Assembly (NCBI GenBank): GCA_945957185.1
Contig: CAMFKA010000144.1
Coordinates: 1 to 5,549, forward strand
Source of the DNA: an uncultured Chlamydiaceae bacterium
Lineage (GTDB): Bacteria > Chlamydiota > Chlamydiia > Chlamydiales > Parachlamydiaceae
Length of the DNA stretch: 5,549 nt
Reading direction: 5' to 3'
Shown: one piece after another, positions 5,531-5,549 of the stretch
How the letters are laid out: the number at the start of each line of letters is the position of its first letter
Numbering within the stretch: position 1 is the stretch's first letter
The notes under the pieces: generated by a model
The model's input: only the letters and a program-made list of their open reading frames with translations
Database searches by the model: none
What the model was told of the DNA's origin: nothing
Made by a program: the position numbers and the translations under genes

Positions 5531-5549
5531 CCTATTATGCAACAAGACC
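5527..5549 (-). repeat. IS right terminal inverted repeat
   Basis: Read on the minus strand it begins GGTCTTGTTGC at the last base of the window and mirrors the left repeat at 20 of 23 positions. The element therefore ends exactly at the window edge, and the flanking target duplicate is not visible. Confidence 0.9.

Larger units (their letters stand above)
4412..5549 (+). mobile_element. Complete IS5-family (IS903-group) insertion sequence
   Basis: The element is 1138 bases long, bounded by imperfect 23-base terminal inverted repeats that match at 20 positions, and contains one intact transposase gene. The ends start GGCCTTGTTGC (left) and, read inward, GGTCTTGTTGC (right), resembling the GGCTTTGTTG tips of IS903. 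IS903 itself is about 1057 bases; the extra length lies mainly in a 100-base leader before the transposase and 81 bases after it. The group usually makes a 9-base target duplication. The left copy would be CTAAGCATT (4403-4411), and the right copy lies outside the window. Intact ends and gene suggest a functional or recently active copy. Confidence 0.92.

Overview
The window is bacterial DNA, visibly AT-rich, with ordinary sigma70-type signals: one near-consensus promoter and one perfect Shine-Dalgarno (SD) sequence. It holds four protein genes and a gene-free strip rich in repeats. A RecQ helicase with an extra C-terminal helix-turn-helix, a small unrecognised membrane protein, foldback repeats and an intact IS903-like element would fit a host- or amoeba-associated bacterium, such as an environmental chlamydia or a Legionella-like organism. 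That placement is an impression only; nothing here fixes the taxon.

Bases 1-1335 are the 3' part of a plus-strand gene whose frame is already open at base 1. I do not recognise its product. After a 130-base gap comes recQ (1466-3595, plus), a complete 709-residue RecQ: DEAH helicase core, zinc-binding/RQC region, HRDC domain, then an added segment like the YpbB/HTH_40 helix-turn-helix. A strong hairpin (3656-3691) follows and sits between recQ and a convergent minus-strand gene (3717-4082). That gene encodes a 121-residue multi-pass membrane protein of unknown function. Its expression signals are unusually clear: TTGACA, a 17-base spacer containing a perfect dyad, TATAAG, then AGGAGG six bases before the second of two in-frame ATGs.

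Bases 4141-4411 carry no gene but are full of structure. There is a 69-base foldback with 21-base arms (one mismatch), a hairpin framed by two 14-base direct repeats (4251-4341, REP/MITE-like), and an 8-base inverted repeat (4348-4411). Directly after this lies a complete IS5-family, IS903-group insertion sequence (4412-5549, 1138 bases). Its right terminal inverted repeat ends on the last base of the window. Its transposase is full length with all DDE residues in place. The start codon and weak SD lie inside a predicted hairpin whose left arm may be missing from transcripts made by the element's own promoter.

The genes do not form one pathway or operon: recQ serves DNA repair, the transposase serves the IS, and the other two are unknown. 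I found no convincing new multi-gene system. The most notable items are the three nested structures upstream of the IS, the possible translational control of the transposase, and the isolated small membrane gene with a strong, possibly regulated promoter.
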